Assembly: GCF_017654505.1 (NCBI RefSeq)
Contig: NC_054536.1
Coordinates: 94,229,859-94,293,858 of the forward strand
Source of the DNA: Polyodon spathula
Taxonomy: Eukaryota; Chordata; Actinopteri; Acipenseriformes; Polyodontidae
Reading direction: 5' to 3'
Length of the DNA: 64,000 bases
The translations under genes and the position numbers were made by a program. The notes beneath the pieces are model-generated. The model made no database searches. It saw only the letters and a list, made by a program, of their open reading frames with translations, and was not told the origin of the DNA. Positions 46,714 to 57,567 of this stretch are shown piece after piece (within the stretch, counting starts at the first letter, position 1; each line of letters starts with the position of its first letter).

Positions 46714-47706
46714 ATGAAGACCAAGGAGCTTTCGAAACAAGTCAGGAGAAAGGTACAAGAACATTTCAAAGGCGATGATTATCCCTCTCAGCACAGTGAA
46801 GTCCATCATTAAGAAGTGGAAGATGCATCATACCATCCAGACACTACCCAGATCAGCTCACCCTCCCCAGCTGAGCAGCCAGGCAAGCAGGAAACTGGTT
46901 TGGGATGTCACCCTGAAGGCAACAATGACCTTGAGAGATCTGCAAAGTTCTGTGTCTGAGATGGGAGTCAGTGTTCACACATCAACAATAAGCTGGTCCC
47001 TACACAAAGCTGGCCTGTATTGATGGGTGGCAAGAAAGAAGAGATTACTCAAAAAGCCTCATTTTAAAGCACATATGGAGTTTGTGAAAAAGCATGTAGA
47101 TGATACTGCAGACATGTGGAAAAATGTTTTGTGGTCAGACAAAAATTCAAAAATTGAACTTTTCGGTCTAAATTCCAAGTGTTACGCCTGGCACAAGCCC
47201 AACACTGCACATCACCCAGTCAACACCATCCCAACTGTCAAGCATGGTGGTGGCAGCGTCATGTTATGGGGATGCTTCTCTTCAGCAGGGACTGGGAAGC
47301 TTGTCAGGATAGAGGGGAGAATGGATGGTCCAAAGTACAGGTGAATCCTTGAGGAAAACCTGTTTGAGTCAGCCAAAAATCCGAAGCGGGCGAGAAAATT
47401 TACATTTCAGCAGGACAATGACCCAAGGCACAAAGCCAAAGCCACACTGGAGTGGTTGAACAAGAAGAAAATTCATGTCCTTGAGTAGCCCAGTCAAAGT
47501 CCTGACTTGAATCCAATCAAAAATTTATGGCGAGACTTGAAGATTGCTGTCCATCAATGATCCCCAACAAACTTATCAGAACTGGAGCAATTATCCCATG
47601 AAGAATGGGCAAAAAATTCATCATCCTACTGTGCAAAGTTAGTAGAGACCTATCCAAAAAAACTCATAGCAGTAATTGCTGCAAAAGGTGCTTCTACCAA
47701 GTACTG
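46714..47706 (+). pseudogene. Tc1-like transposase pseudogene
   Basis: The frame opens MKTKELSKQVRRKVQEHFKG, then after a frame change shows the HTH region (STVKSIIKKWK) and LRDLQSSVSEMGVSV. A stop near 47021 is followed by VLWSDKNSKIELFG (first Asp) and GGGSVMLWGCFSSAGTG. After another stop come [20 protein letters not shown] (second Asp) and SPDLNPIKNLW, where the catalytic Glu of the DDE triad is Lys. The tail is AAKGASTKY. At least four disabling changes are visible. The 3' non-coding part is split by the LTR at 47866-48428. Confidence 0.9.
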
Positions 47707-47865
47707 ACTTAAGGGGCTGAATACTTATGCAACCAGTAAATTTCATTTTCTACATTTTCTTTGCAAGTTTTGCTGACATTTAACCTCCTCCTCATATAAC
47801 AGTGTTCAATTTAACCACTACAGCTTCGTATATAAAAAAAGTTTGTTTGAAAAACTGTGCATATG

Positions 47866-48428
47866 TGTGGCAGTGTGCCCCGCCCCTGTGCATATTTTTG
47901 TGTTTTTTGTTGTATGTATTGTGTTAATGTTGGTGTATTGTAGTTGGTACATGGGACATAATATGGGTTATGAACACAAGTGATTTAAAATGCATATTTG
48001 TATTTAGGCACGAGGATTGCACAGCACTTCACGTGCAGGTAAAATGTAATAGTATGTGAGCATGGGGAATTGCACTTTATTAATTCACATGCAGTTGTAC
48101 CGAGACTCCAATTGAATGATTGATTAGCAATCGAGTCTCGGTACAGCTGCATAAAAGCAACATGTTTTCACTCACTCTGGGTTGTGTGTTCGGGAGTGGA
48201 GAATGGGTGAGAGAGGAGAGTAAAGCTAAAATATAACAATTGCTACAGCGTGCTGGAATTGCCAGCACAGTACTTGTTTAGTGTTCGTCCACTCGTTTGT
48301 CAAGTTTTGTTCAATCTTTTATTTTGCAATAAACCGGTACAAGCAAGCGTCGTTTTGCACCGTACCTGCAGTGTCTGTCTCTTCCTGCTTCTGGTCTGAC
48401 GTCACCCACTACAGCCTTCTTTGTGACA
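47866..48428 (+). mobile_element. Solo LTR nested in the Tc1 3' end
   Basis: Starts TGTGGCAGTGTGCCCC, ends CTTTGTGACA and carries AATAAA near 48328, all typical of an LTR on the + strand. The flanking sequence resumes the Tc1 end (ACATTATTGGTAGGGGGTGT). A clean target duplication was not found. A truncated inverted relative lies at 16.8-17.3 kb. Confidence 0.7.
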
Positions 48429-48489
48429 ATACATTATTTGTAATTCAACAAAATGTGACATTATTGGTAGGGGGTGTATACTTCTGCAC

Positions 48490-48494
<5 letters not shown>

Positions 48495-48532
<38 letters not shown>
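48495..48532. repeat. (GT)n(AT)n microsatellite
   Basis: Compound dinucleotide repeat at the Tc1 outer end. Confidence 0.9.
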
Positions 48533-48533
<1 letters not shown>

Positions 48534-48964
48534 GTAACACGAAAGGGAGGGGGTTAATAACCTCCCTGCCAAAAACATGTTAACTGAATTAGATTACTGT
48601 TAATTGTTTTATTGTTAATTATTCCCTGCACCTGGCTATCATTGTAAATTAGAGCCAGGTGCATGGTGTTTACAGAAAGCAGCCAGTGTGCTCAGGGATG
48701 CTGCTGTGTGGAGGGCCCAGTTGATGGTGCTTTCAACAGTTACAAAAAAAAAGGTACTGTGTGAAAACCTTTTTTGTGTGTCTTGTTTTGTCAGTTCTTA
48801 AAACAGGTAAACTGTCTAGCTGTCCTGCGTTATAGTTAGGTTCCTGTTTTTTCAGTTAGTCCTCTAGTAAGAGCTAGGTGTTTGGTTTGTTTGTGTTTTG
48901 TTTATTTTGTGTTATTAAAAGTGCACGCAAGCGCTAAAACTGCAACTCTTGTGCCTGGGTCTAC

Positions 48965-49107
48965 ATTTTTTAAGGGGGAACAAACCACGGAGAGAAAGCC
49001 CGGTTTACAATATTTATCTATCTACCCCTCTATCTCTCTATCTATCTATAGATAGATATTGTAAACCGGGCTTCCTCTCCGTGGTTTGTTGCCCCTTTAA
49101 AAACATT
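48965..49107. repeat. Near-perfect hairpin with about 55-bp arms
   Basis: GGGGGAACAAACCACGGAGA, then GAAAGCCCGGTTTACAATAT at the left, is mirrored at about 49051-49107 (ATATTGTAAACCGGGCTTCC, then TCTCCGTGGTTTGTTGCCCC). The loop is a TATC microsatellite. Confidence 0.85.
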
Positions 49108-49149
49108 TTTATACCCCAGTGAAACAGGAAGCCATGGAATACACACACA

Positions 49150-49915
49150 CACAAGCACCTCCAAAATTATTGGCATCCTTGACAAAGACGAGCAAAAAAG
49201 GCTCTATAAAATAACACAGGTAATGAGCTATATTTTATGGGAAAACTACTGTATATTCATTTATACTACTACAATTGCTCAGTGAAAACGTTTATTTAAC
49301 AAGTAATATTTGTTTTCTCTCAAAAAGACAGGTGTCACAATGATTGGCACCCCTAAACATTTTTATAAATAAAATTAAACAAAATTACATCTGCATTAAT
49401 ATTCTACTTTAAGTACATCTCAGTCTTAAGGAAATGTATTGTGGCCTTCCATGGCTTCCGGTTTCACTGGGGTATAAAAATGAGGTAACACGCATGTAAA
49501 AGCCATTTGTAATCTTTCACCACGGGGAAAGGCAAATAACTCACAAATGAAAAGAGACACATGGTTATTGACCTTCATAAATCAGGCAATGGGTACAAAA
49601 AATAGCTAAAAACCTAAATCAACAAAGAAATGGTTAATTGACCACACAATCAACATTTTGCAATGGCCATCTCAGTTTCTGGACTTGAATCCTATTGAAA
49701 ACCTATGGTTTGAATTGAAGAGGGCAGTCCATAAACACAGACTGAAGGATATCAAGGATCTGGAAAGATTCTGTATGGAGGAATGGTCTAGGATCCCTTC
49801 CAATGTGTTCTCTAATCTCATAAAAAATTATAGAAAAAGGCTCAGTTCCATTATCCTTGCAAGGGAAGGGTGCACAAAGTACTGAAAACAAGGGTGCCAA
49901 TAATTGTGACACTTA
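49150..49915 (+). pseudogene. Internally deleted Tc1 element with transposase C-terminus
   Basis: The left end (CACCTCCAAAATTATTGGCA) and right end (GGTGCCAATAATTGTGACAC) are inverted. Between them, at 49640-49885, the + frame encodes the last part of a Tc1 transposase (LDLNPIENLWFELKRAVHKH, EEWSRIPSNV, AREGCTKY) with the catalytic Glu of DLNPIENLW kept. The N-terminal two thirds are deleted. The right end runs straight into the 32-bp satellite. Confidence 0.85.
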
Positions 49916-49918
49916 ATC

Positions 49919-51145
49919 ATCACTTATATACTGAGCATCAAAAGAAACTTCACACTTATATATTGAGCATCAAAAGAAACTCATCACTTATACACTGAGC
50001 ATCAAAAGAAATGTATCACTTATATACTGAGCATCAAAAGAAACTTCACACTTATATACTGAGCATCAAAAGAAACTCATCACTTATATCTGAGCATCAA
50101 AAGAAATGTATCACTTATATACTGAGCATCAAAAGAAACTTCACACTTATATATTGAGCATCAAAAGAAACTCATCACTTATACACTGAGCATCAAAAGA
50201 AATGTATCACTTATACACTGAGCATCAAAAGAAACTTCACACATATACTGAGCATCAAAAGAAATTCATCACTTACATACTGAACATCAAAAGAAATGTA
50301 CCACTTATATACTGAGCATCAAAAGAAACTCATCACTTATATACTGAGCATCAAAAGAAATGTATCACTTATATACTGAGCATCAAAAGATACTCATCAC
50401 TTATATCCTGAGCATCAAAAGAAACTCATCACTTATACACTGAGCATCAAAAGAAATGTATCACTTATATACTGAGCATCAAAAGAAAATTTACACTTAT
50501 AGACTGAGCATCAAAAGAAACTCATCACTTATACACTGAGCATCAAAAGAAACTTCACACATATACTGAGCATCAAAAGAAATTCATCACTTACATACTG
50601 AGCATCAAAAGAAAATGTACCACTTATATTTGAGCATCAAAAGAAACGTATCACTTATATACTGAGCATCAAAAGAAACTAATCACTTATATACTGAGCA
50701 TCAAAAGAAATGTATCACTTATATACTGAGCATCAAAAAGAACTTCACACTTATATACTGAGCATCAAAAGGAACTTTACACTTATATACTGAGCATCAA
50801 AAGAAATGTACCACTTATATACTGAGCATCAAAAGAAACGAATCACTTATACATTGAGCATCAAAAGAAACTTCACACATATACTGAGCATCAAAAGAAA
50901 CTCATCACTTATTATACTGAGCATCAAAAGAAACTCATCACTTATATACTGAGCATCAAAAGGAACTTCACACTTATATACTGAGCATCAAAAGGAACTT
51001 TACACTTATATACTGAGCATCAAAAGAAATTCATCACTTACATACTGAGCATCAAAAGAAATGTACCACTTATATACTGAGCATCAAAAGAAACTTATCA
51101 CTTATACTCTGAGCATCAAAAGAAATGTATCACTTATATACTGAG
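49919..51145. repeat. 32-bp satellite array, left block
   Basis: Unit ATACTGAGCATCAAAAGAAA plus a variable 12-base part of three kinds (CTCATCACTTAT, TGTATCACTTAT, CTTCACACTTAT). About 38 copies with substitutions and small indels. The block ends at CTGAG (51141-51145), where the endogenous retrovirus begins. Confidence 0.95.
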
Positions 51146-51791
51146 TGAAGTAACTTACAAAAAATGATGGTGATTAAGTAGATTCAAGAAAATGGACAGA
51201 GTCCTTTTCTTCAATCAGTTGCCAGGTTTATTAAAATATGCAGGGATTCTGGTCCCAGGTACAGGACAAACAGAATAATCAACATTACAATGTTTGCATG
51301 ACATTAAATACCCTTCTGTATAGATGGTCCACCTCCCCTTTCTCTGACACTTAACCAATGGTCAAGGTAATTTAATTTATTGTGTGAGTGTTAATGTGTG
51401 TGTGTCTGTGTGTGTAGTCTAGTGTGACAACCTCTGAACTCAGTGCATTCTTCACACTCCTGGAGACAAAAGGTCCATACATCTGCCTTTTGTTATCTCC
51501 TTGCGACCCCCTTTGATGCCAGTGGGATTATCTCTTTTGATCTCTCTGAAGTCTTTAGAGCCTGTTCCCTTCTAGTCCACAGCATTGTTATCTCGTTAGC
51601 TTGCAGTCATTGTTGGGCAAGAAACTTGTAGACGCAATGTCTCTATCAAGTGTAAGCAGTACATGCAATTTGAACCAAACAGTCTGCTATCTGCAATATT
51701 AGTCTCTTTTCAGAAAAAAACACCAGTATAGCTCTGCCAGTCCACATGCGTAGCAAACTGCTAATCAATTCTCAATCCATGTTTTCCAACA
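51146..51791 (-). repeat. 3' LTR of the endogenous retrovirus
   Basis: Carries a minus-strand AATAAA at 51232-51227. A purine-rich AAAAGTAGGG lies just upstream on the minus strand (about 51794-51803), the likely polypurine tract. Confidence 0.92.
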
Positions 51792-52201
51792 TACCCTACT
51801 TTTAGAATATAAGATGGAGGGGGGTGAGCCGCTACAACCAAGTTGCTCACGTGATCCTGAGCCCTCAGATGTCCTCTTCTCTGGTTCTGAGTAGTCACAT
51901 CAAGTAATGTGTTTGTATAATATATTATAGTGAAGCATGTTCCTTTATTCTAAGTCTCTCCATTATGTGTAGGTATTTACCTTGCTTTCTCTGTTTCTAT
52001 ATGTAAGTGTGCTATGAGCAAAAACAAAACAAAGATACGTACAAATAATACAAAAAATGAAAAATAAACATTAAAAAATACAGTAAATACAGTTAATATC
52101 ACTGTACACAGGTGTTATTTCTTATTCATGGTGGCTCCCAGTAAGTTTACAGTTTCCCATCTGTCAATGGTCCTTTCTAACTGCCGCTGTTGTTTTTTCC
52201 A
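51792..52201. other. Retroviral 3' untranslated region between env and 3' LTR
   Basis: About 410 bases without a coding frame, holding the putative polypurine tract next to the LTR. Confidence 0.6.
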
Positions 52202-54372
52202 TCACAAACACTGAATGCTATTCCACAGGATCAATACTATTACTAATAACAGTATTATTAAAACAATATAATCCCAGAAAGTGTTCCCTAAGGCCTGCCC
52301 TAACCATCCATATCGTTTTGATACAGTGGCTTTTAATTGTGCCAAATCAACTTCGACCTTAGCTTTGAGCAGCTTCTCTTCCGCTCTTTGTAGGGCTATT
52401 TTAACCAATTTGTGCATTTGAGAAAAAATGACCGAATATGAATCTAGATACATGTCATCCCACCAAGCTGTAATTTGGAACTCCTCTGCTTCTGGTTCAG
52501 GTATATATAGATCTCCAATCTGAACTGCATGTGTTGGAGTAAAACAAAATCCTGGAGAAGTCTGACAAGTTAAATCTCCATACTTAAAATTGGTATGGTT
52601 ACTCAACACACACCATTGATATTTCCCAACCTGCACTGCTTTTTTCCACCCCTCTAGTGGATGTACCTCTAATTCAGTGTTTATATTTCTATTGATTCCA
52701 GTGATTGCAGGACACCGGCAAACTACATGACTATTTGTTTCATAACAGCATGCTTCATGCACCACACCACTCCAGTTCCCTCGTTGAACTTTCCATATAG
52801 CCTTTTCCCAAACTATCACTGTCTCTGTGTAGTACTCCTATTGGTCTAATCTTCAAACTCTTTATACTGGTTATTAGGATCCATGTATGGTTTTGAGAGA
52901 TAGAACCCTATATGACCAGGTGGTTCCTTGCCGTTCTCCTTTGGCCACACTAAACTAGCTCCCAGGAGGTCAGTCTGATCAGGGTGGAACATTGCCAACC
53001 TCAACTTGAGTTCCTCCTGTGCATGTCTAGGTACCACTCCTAGCCTAATGTCCATTATTTCTTCCTTCATTGTTTTTAAAAGGTCAACCACAAATATTCT
53101 ACAATCTATTGCTTTGGTCAAATTGCGCAAGGCTCCCTCTGTTCCATCCATTAGCTCATATATAGCTGTACCCTGGAGTCTAATCCCTTGATTTACATAC
53201 ATTTGTCCATTCCCCAATCTTTCCATTCCTTCTCCAACAGTACTTGCTATCCAAGTTTGCCCTCTTGACATTTGATAAATATCCCAACTGTTTGCAACAG
53301 AATTTCCTGCACCAAACCAGCCTGCTATTTCATCAAAAAGCCCCCTCTTCCTACTTTTCTCATTACCTTCATACATTCGTTCGGCTATTCACTCTTTGTA
53401 ATCTTTTATTGTACTACCTATTTCCCTTTGAAGCCAATTCTGGATATTGGTATGTTGCTTGCAATGCTGTTCAAACATAACAGTTAGATTCGTGAAATTA
53501 TACATCACATATGATAATACTATATTCACATTATCCAAAACAGTTTTTCGTTCTGGTCCGAGAATGATACCTTCCCGAGGTAGGGGGTGCAAAGGGGGAC
53601 ATACTTTGGGTTTGTCCTCCTTGCATGATGTTAATGTTATATTTTTGAGTGATTTGTATGAACAGTTATGACTATGAACTGAAATATTACTAATTTGATT
53701 TGGATATTGATACTGATATATTGTGTCAACATCCTGTATGTCTGATTTTTTAAAATACCTTTTTGGGTGTCCAGCCATTAATTGTCCATCTTCCCAACTA
53801 TCTGGGTTTTCCCATTCTTGTGGAGGTTCACATATAATAGATTCATACCGTCCCTCGTGGTTCTTAGACCACAGAAACCTTTGGGCATCATTATCAGACC
53901 AGGTTTTTACTTTATATCTGCAAACCCTATCACGTGGTGCATCACCCGCTACAAAGATAACTTTAAACTCCCAGACACCTCCCTTTGAATCATCATAGTT
54001 CGTAATCGAGTAGGTGCATTTCTCTGGGTTTGTCGTGACTTTTGTTAATGTCCATTTCTCATTATTATACTGGCATAATGAAATATCTCCAAATCTGTCC
54101 CCTGGACATTGTAGTATTATGTCCCCTCCTTTTTGGACATATCTGGGCTCTGGCACTTGATTATTACCAGATATTTTCCATACTTTGTCAAGACCAAACA
54201 TTTTACCGTCCTTTTTCCATGCCTGGAGCCCCAGGCTATCTTGAAATTGTAACTGCACATACTGTCCTTTCTTTATACACTGTGTCTCTGTTACCAATGT
54301 CGTTGGTGGGTCCCATCGTGCTTCAGCGAGCAGAGTGAATATGCCAATCAAGGTTATTAGTTGGTATTTCAT
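52202..54372 (-). pseudogene. env: Retroviral env, interrupted by a stop and a frameshift
   Basis: Env mediates receptor binding and fusion. The ATG at 54372 opens a hydrophobic signal peptide, followed by a Cys- and glycosylation-site-rich surface part. An in-frame TGA at 53391-53389 precedes, by about ten codons, a basic furin-type site (RKR) and the fusion-peptide-like GLFDEIAGWFGAG. This second segment stops at 52846. A third segment (52819-52202) is in another frame and ends with a membrane anchor (YIVLIILLLVIVLIL). Three separate pieces therefore cover what looks like one surface-plus-transmembrane gene. I did not see the classic CX6CC motif, so the env lineage is uncertain. Confidence 0.85.
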
Positions 54373-57300
54373 AATTCACCTCGGACGTAAATGCGGTTCC
54401 ACGATCACTTTCCAGTCTCTTAGGGAAGCCCCATCTAGTGAAGACCTGTTCCCATAGAATCCTGGTTGTCGTAAGAGCATCGCATCGATGTGCAGGAAAT
54501 GCCTCCACCCAGCGTGTAAACATGTCAACTACCACTAGGATATATCTATATCCTCCTTTGGCTGTAGGTAATGGTCCTGTGTGATCAATTTGAATAGATT
54601 CCCAGGGCCCATCATTCCAATGTGAGGTACCCATTGGGACCTTGCGGCGTGCGGGAGCTGGATTCATATGTGCGCATATTAAGCACAGCGTAAGGTGATG
54701 ATCTATATCTGCTTTCATGTCTGGCCACCAGTAGCATCCCTGTAAGAGGTCTAACACTTTTTGTGATGCTGCATGACCACTCACTTGATGCATGTAGATG
54801 ACTAGATCCTTGCGTAAACAATGAGGTGTCACCCAGGCAAGCTGGGGTGTGGTATGATACAATGTTCCTTCGAATACCAACAATGTGTCCTTGTATTTAT
54901 GGTAAGGCTGCAGAAGTGTCTGCTGTGCGGTAATGGCGTCCATGACCTCAACCAGTTTAGAATCGAGTGCCTGTGCCTTTTTCAAACATGGTAGGTGTGG
55001 CCGTGGTGACAGGTGATACATGAACAGGATCAGTTGAGGAATCCCATGGGATCCCATCAATGGCTGCCTTCTTGGCTAGCATGTCTACAGTATTATTTGC
55101 ATCTCCCTGTACCGTTCTGCCTTCTGGTTGATGTGATTTGACTTTACAAATGGCTAGTGTGCCTGGTGTACGCTCATAGGCCAGATCCCAGATCTGCAGG
55201 AGCTGTGCGTAATGTGTTAGTGGTTTACCGTCGGCTGTACAAAAACCCCGTTTCTGACACACCGGCAAGTACTCTGTAAGGGAATTGCAAACAAATCCGC
55301 TATCTGAATAGATAGTAAGCCTTCCTGTGAACTCCCTTAGTGCTGCTAGTACAGCTATCACTTCTGCTTTTTGTGCAGAGTCTGTGGGTTTACACTTTAT
55401 CAGTACCTCCTTTCCAATAGCTGGAGCCCAACATGCTGCACCTGTGTGATACAGGCCATTGTCGTAAAAGCGAGAGCCATCGACATATACAGACAAAGAG
55501 TCAGCAAGCGGGACTGTCGCAAAAGGACCAGCCTTTGCCTCCAACTGTCGTGTCGTACATTCATGAGCCTCCCCTTCATAGGTGAGCATGTTAGCAAGTG
55601 TGTAGGATGCAGAGTGTTTAACTGTGATGTTTTTAGATGCAAGTTCAGTAACCCATCTGCCCCATCGTTGGGCTGACACTCCCTTCACCTGCCCTCTAAT
55701 GAGCAGAGCGACTGGGGTGTGTGGTGTATGTACTATTATTTTCCCAAACTGACAAATGTATTCAGTGTGCGTCACAATCCAATGTACTGCCAAAATTTGT
55801 TTTGTACATTGATCATACGATCTTTCTACCGGTGTAAGCATACGTGAGAAGTACCCCACAGGTATACACTTACCATGCACTTCCTGCATGAGTACTGCTG
55901 ACAAACTAGTGTCTGATGCGGCTGCCTCAATGATGAAGGGAAGTGTGGTGTCTGGACTACGCAGAGCTGGTGCCTGTGTTAGTGACGTCTTGAGTGTCAT
56001 GAAAGCGTTCTGTGATGCACTGTTCCAGGTAAGTGTGTCTTCCTTACCTGGGTTTCCCTTTAGATGTTCATATAGGGGTGCAGCTTTCTCACTGTAACCC
56101 TCTATAAAGTCCCTACAGAAGCCTATTATACCTAAAAGTGATCGTAAGGCTGTAACTGTGTGTGGGCGGGGCAGATTTTGAATCAACTTAATCTTTTCTG
56201 GGTCAGGTATACGTCCTCCAGCTTCCACCTGTACTCCTAAGAAACAAACAGATGATTTCATTAATGCTGCCTTTTTTGGGTTCAGCTTCATGCCGGCCTC
56301 CTCCAACAAAGTGAGAACCTCATCAAGGAGCCTGTAATGCTCCTCCCTGGTATCCGTTTGTAGAAGTATGTCATCCACATACTGGATGATGTTATCTGTT
56401 TGAGAACAACTTTGCAAAATGTTAGCCATCTCTGATGAAACAGCGTAGGACTATTATTATACCCTTGCGGTAACACAGCCCAAGTAAATTGCCTGTCCTT
56501 AAAGGTAAAAGCAAACTTGTACTGACTATCTGGGTGTACTCTAATTCCCCAAAATCCATTCGAGACATCCAGTGTAGAGTACACTGTTGCTGTTCCTTTC
56601 AATTGTGACATCATGTCTGGTGTGGTGGATACCAATGCTGTAGCACTGGGGGTGTTTTTGTTAAGCTGCCTGTAATCAATAGTTAGACGCCATGAACCAT
56701 CTGGTTTCTTTACAGGCCATACAGGTGAGTTTACAGTAGAGACACACTCACGTATTACTTTCTGTCTTAACAATGAGTCAATTGTCTGACTAACTGCAGC
56801 TTCTGCTTCCTTTGGATAGGGATATTGTTTCTGTGGAGCGGGATCAATGCTATTCACAGCTACTACCATACCTTTAACATTACCACAATCATGCTTGTGC
56901 TGTGCCCACACTTTACTGTGATGCAACAGAATCTCAGCCAGCCGGCTGTCACTAGGATGTAGTAACTTCACAACATCATAATCTTCTGTACCCTTCACAG
57001 TAAACACTGAATGCCTATCTGAAATCATGATTGGCATCTTGATGCCCTGGGGATCTCTTGCCCCTTGCCAAATCAAATGATTAGAAAGATCAATAATCAA
57101 TCGAGCGCGGGCAATCCCGTCAGCACCCAAAATACAACCTTCATGTGTACTGACCATACATAATGGTAAATCAAATTTAATAGTACCCAATTGCAATGTA
57201 ATTGGAGTGGATATTCTGGCTTTGGTTACACCTCCTCCTACTCCTACAAGTTGAATAGACCTCCCACTGGGTGGTAGGTCTGTATGGTAAGTGAGAGAGC

Positions 57301-57421
57301 AAGCAGCCCCTGTGTCTATCAGAAATGTGTCTTGACGGCCTCCAGCCAAAACTTTCACACATGGGCGGCCCTCCTTGTCAGCAGTAATATCACTCACTGC
57401 TGCAATAGAGGCCTGACCCCT
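54323..57421 (-). pseudogene. pol: Retroviral pro-pol, with two frame breaks and a truncated integrase
   Basis: The frame opens after the UGA at 57422-57424. Protease: LIDTGAACSL. RT: WRLTIDYRQLNK, LPQGYNNSPTLF and YVDDILLQ. RNase H: SVYVDGSRFYD, KAEVIAVLAAL, YSDSGFVCNS and VDMLAKKA supply its four acidic residues. Integrase: zinc domain HQVSGH...CLICAH, first Asp in IQIDHTGPL, second Asp in ESDRGTAFTSEV. A frame break lies near 56430-56440, inside RT before YVDD. Another lies near 54960-55000, between RNase H and integrase. Directly after the second integrase Asp the sequence runs into the env start, so the catalytic Glu and the whole C-terminal domain are absent. Confidence 0.9.
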
Positions 57422-57567
57422 TCATAGGGCAGATGAAGGTGGGGGTTCCTGTGGGATGTGGGAAGGGTTATGTTGGCCATTGTTTCCTATCTGATTTGAG
57501 AAGGTCTGTAACAATTGTCTCAGTTCCTCATAAAAGAGTGTAGGTGCAGTAGGTAATCTCGAGCTAT

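Noticed and set aside
49919..51145. CRISPR-like array
   Set aside because: The unit is short, fully tandem and without unique spacers. The variable part is one of three recurring tails, and the context is a vertebrate genome.
51443..51631. Small ORF repeated at 60441-60725
   Set aside because: Both copies lie inside the two retroviral LTRs, antisense to transcription. The duplication is explained by the LTR pair.
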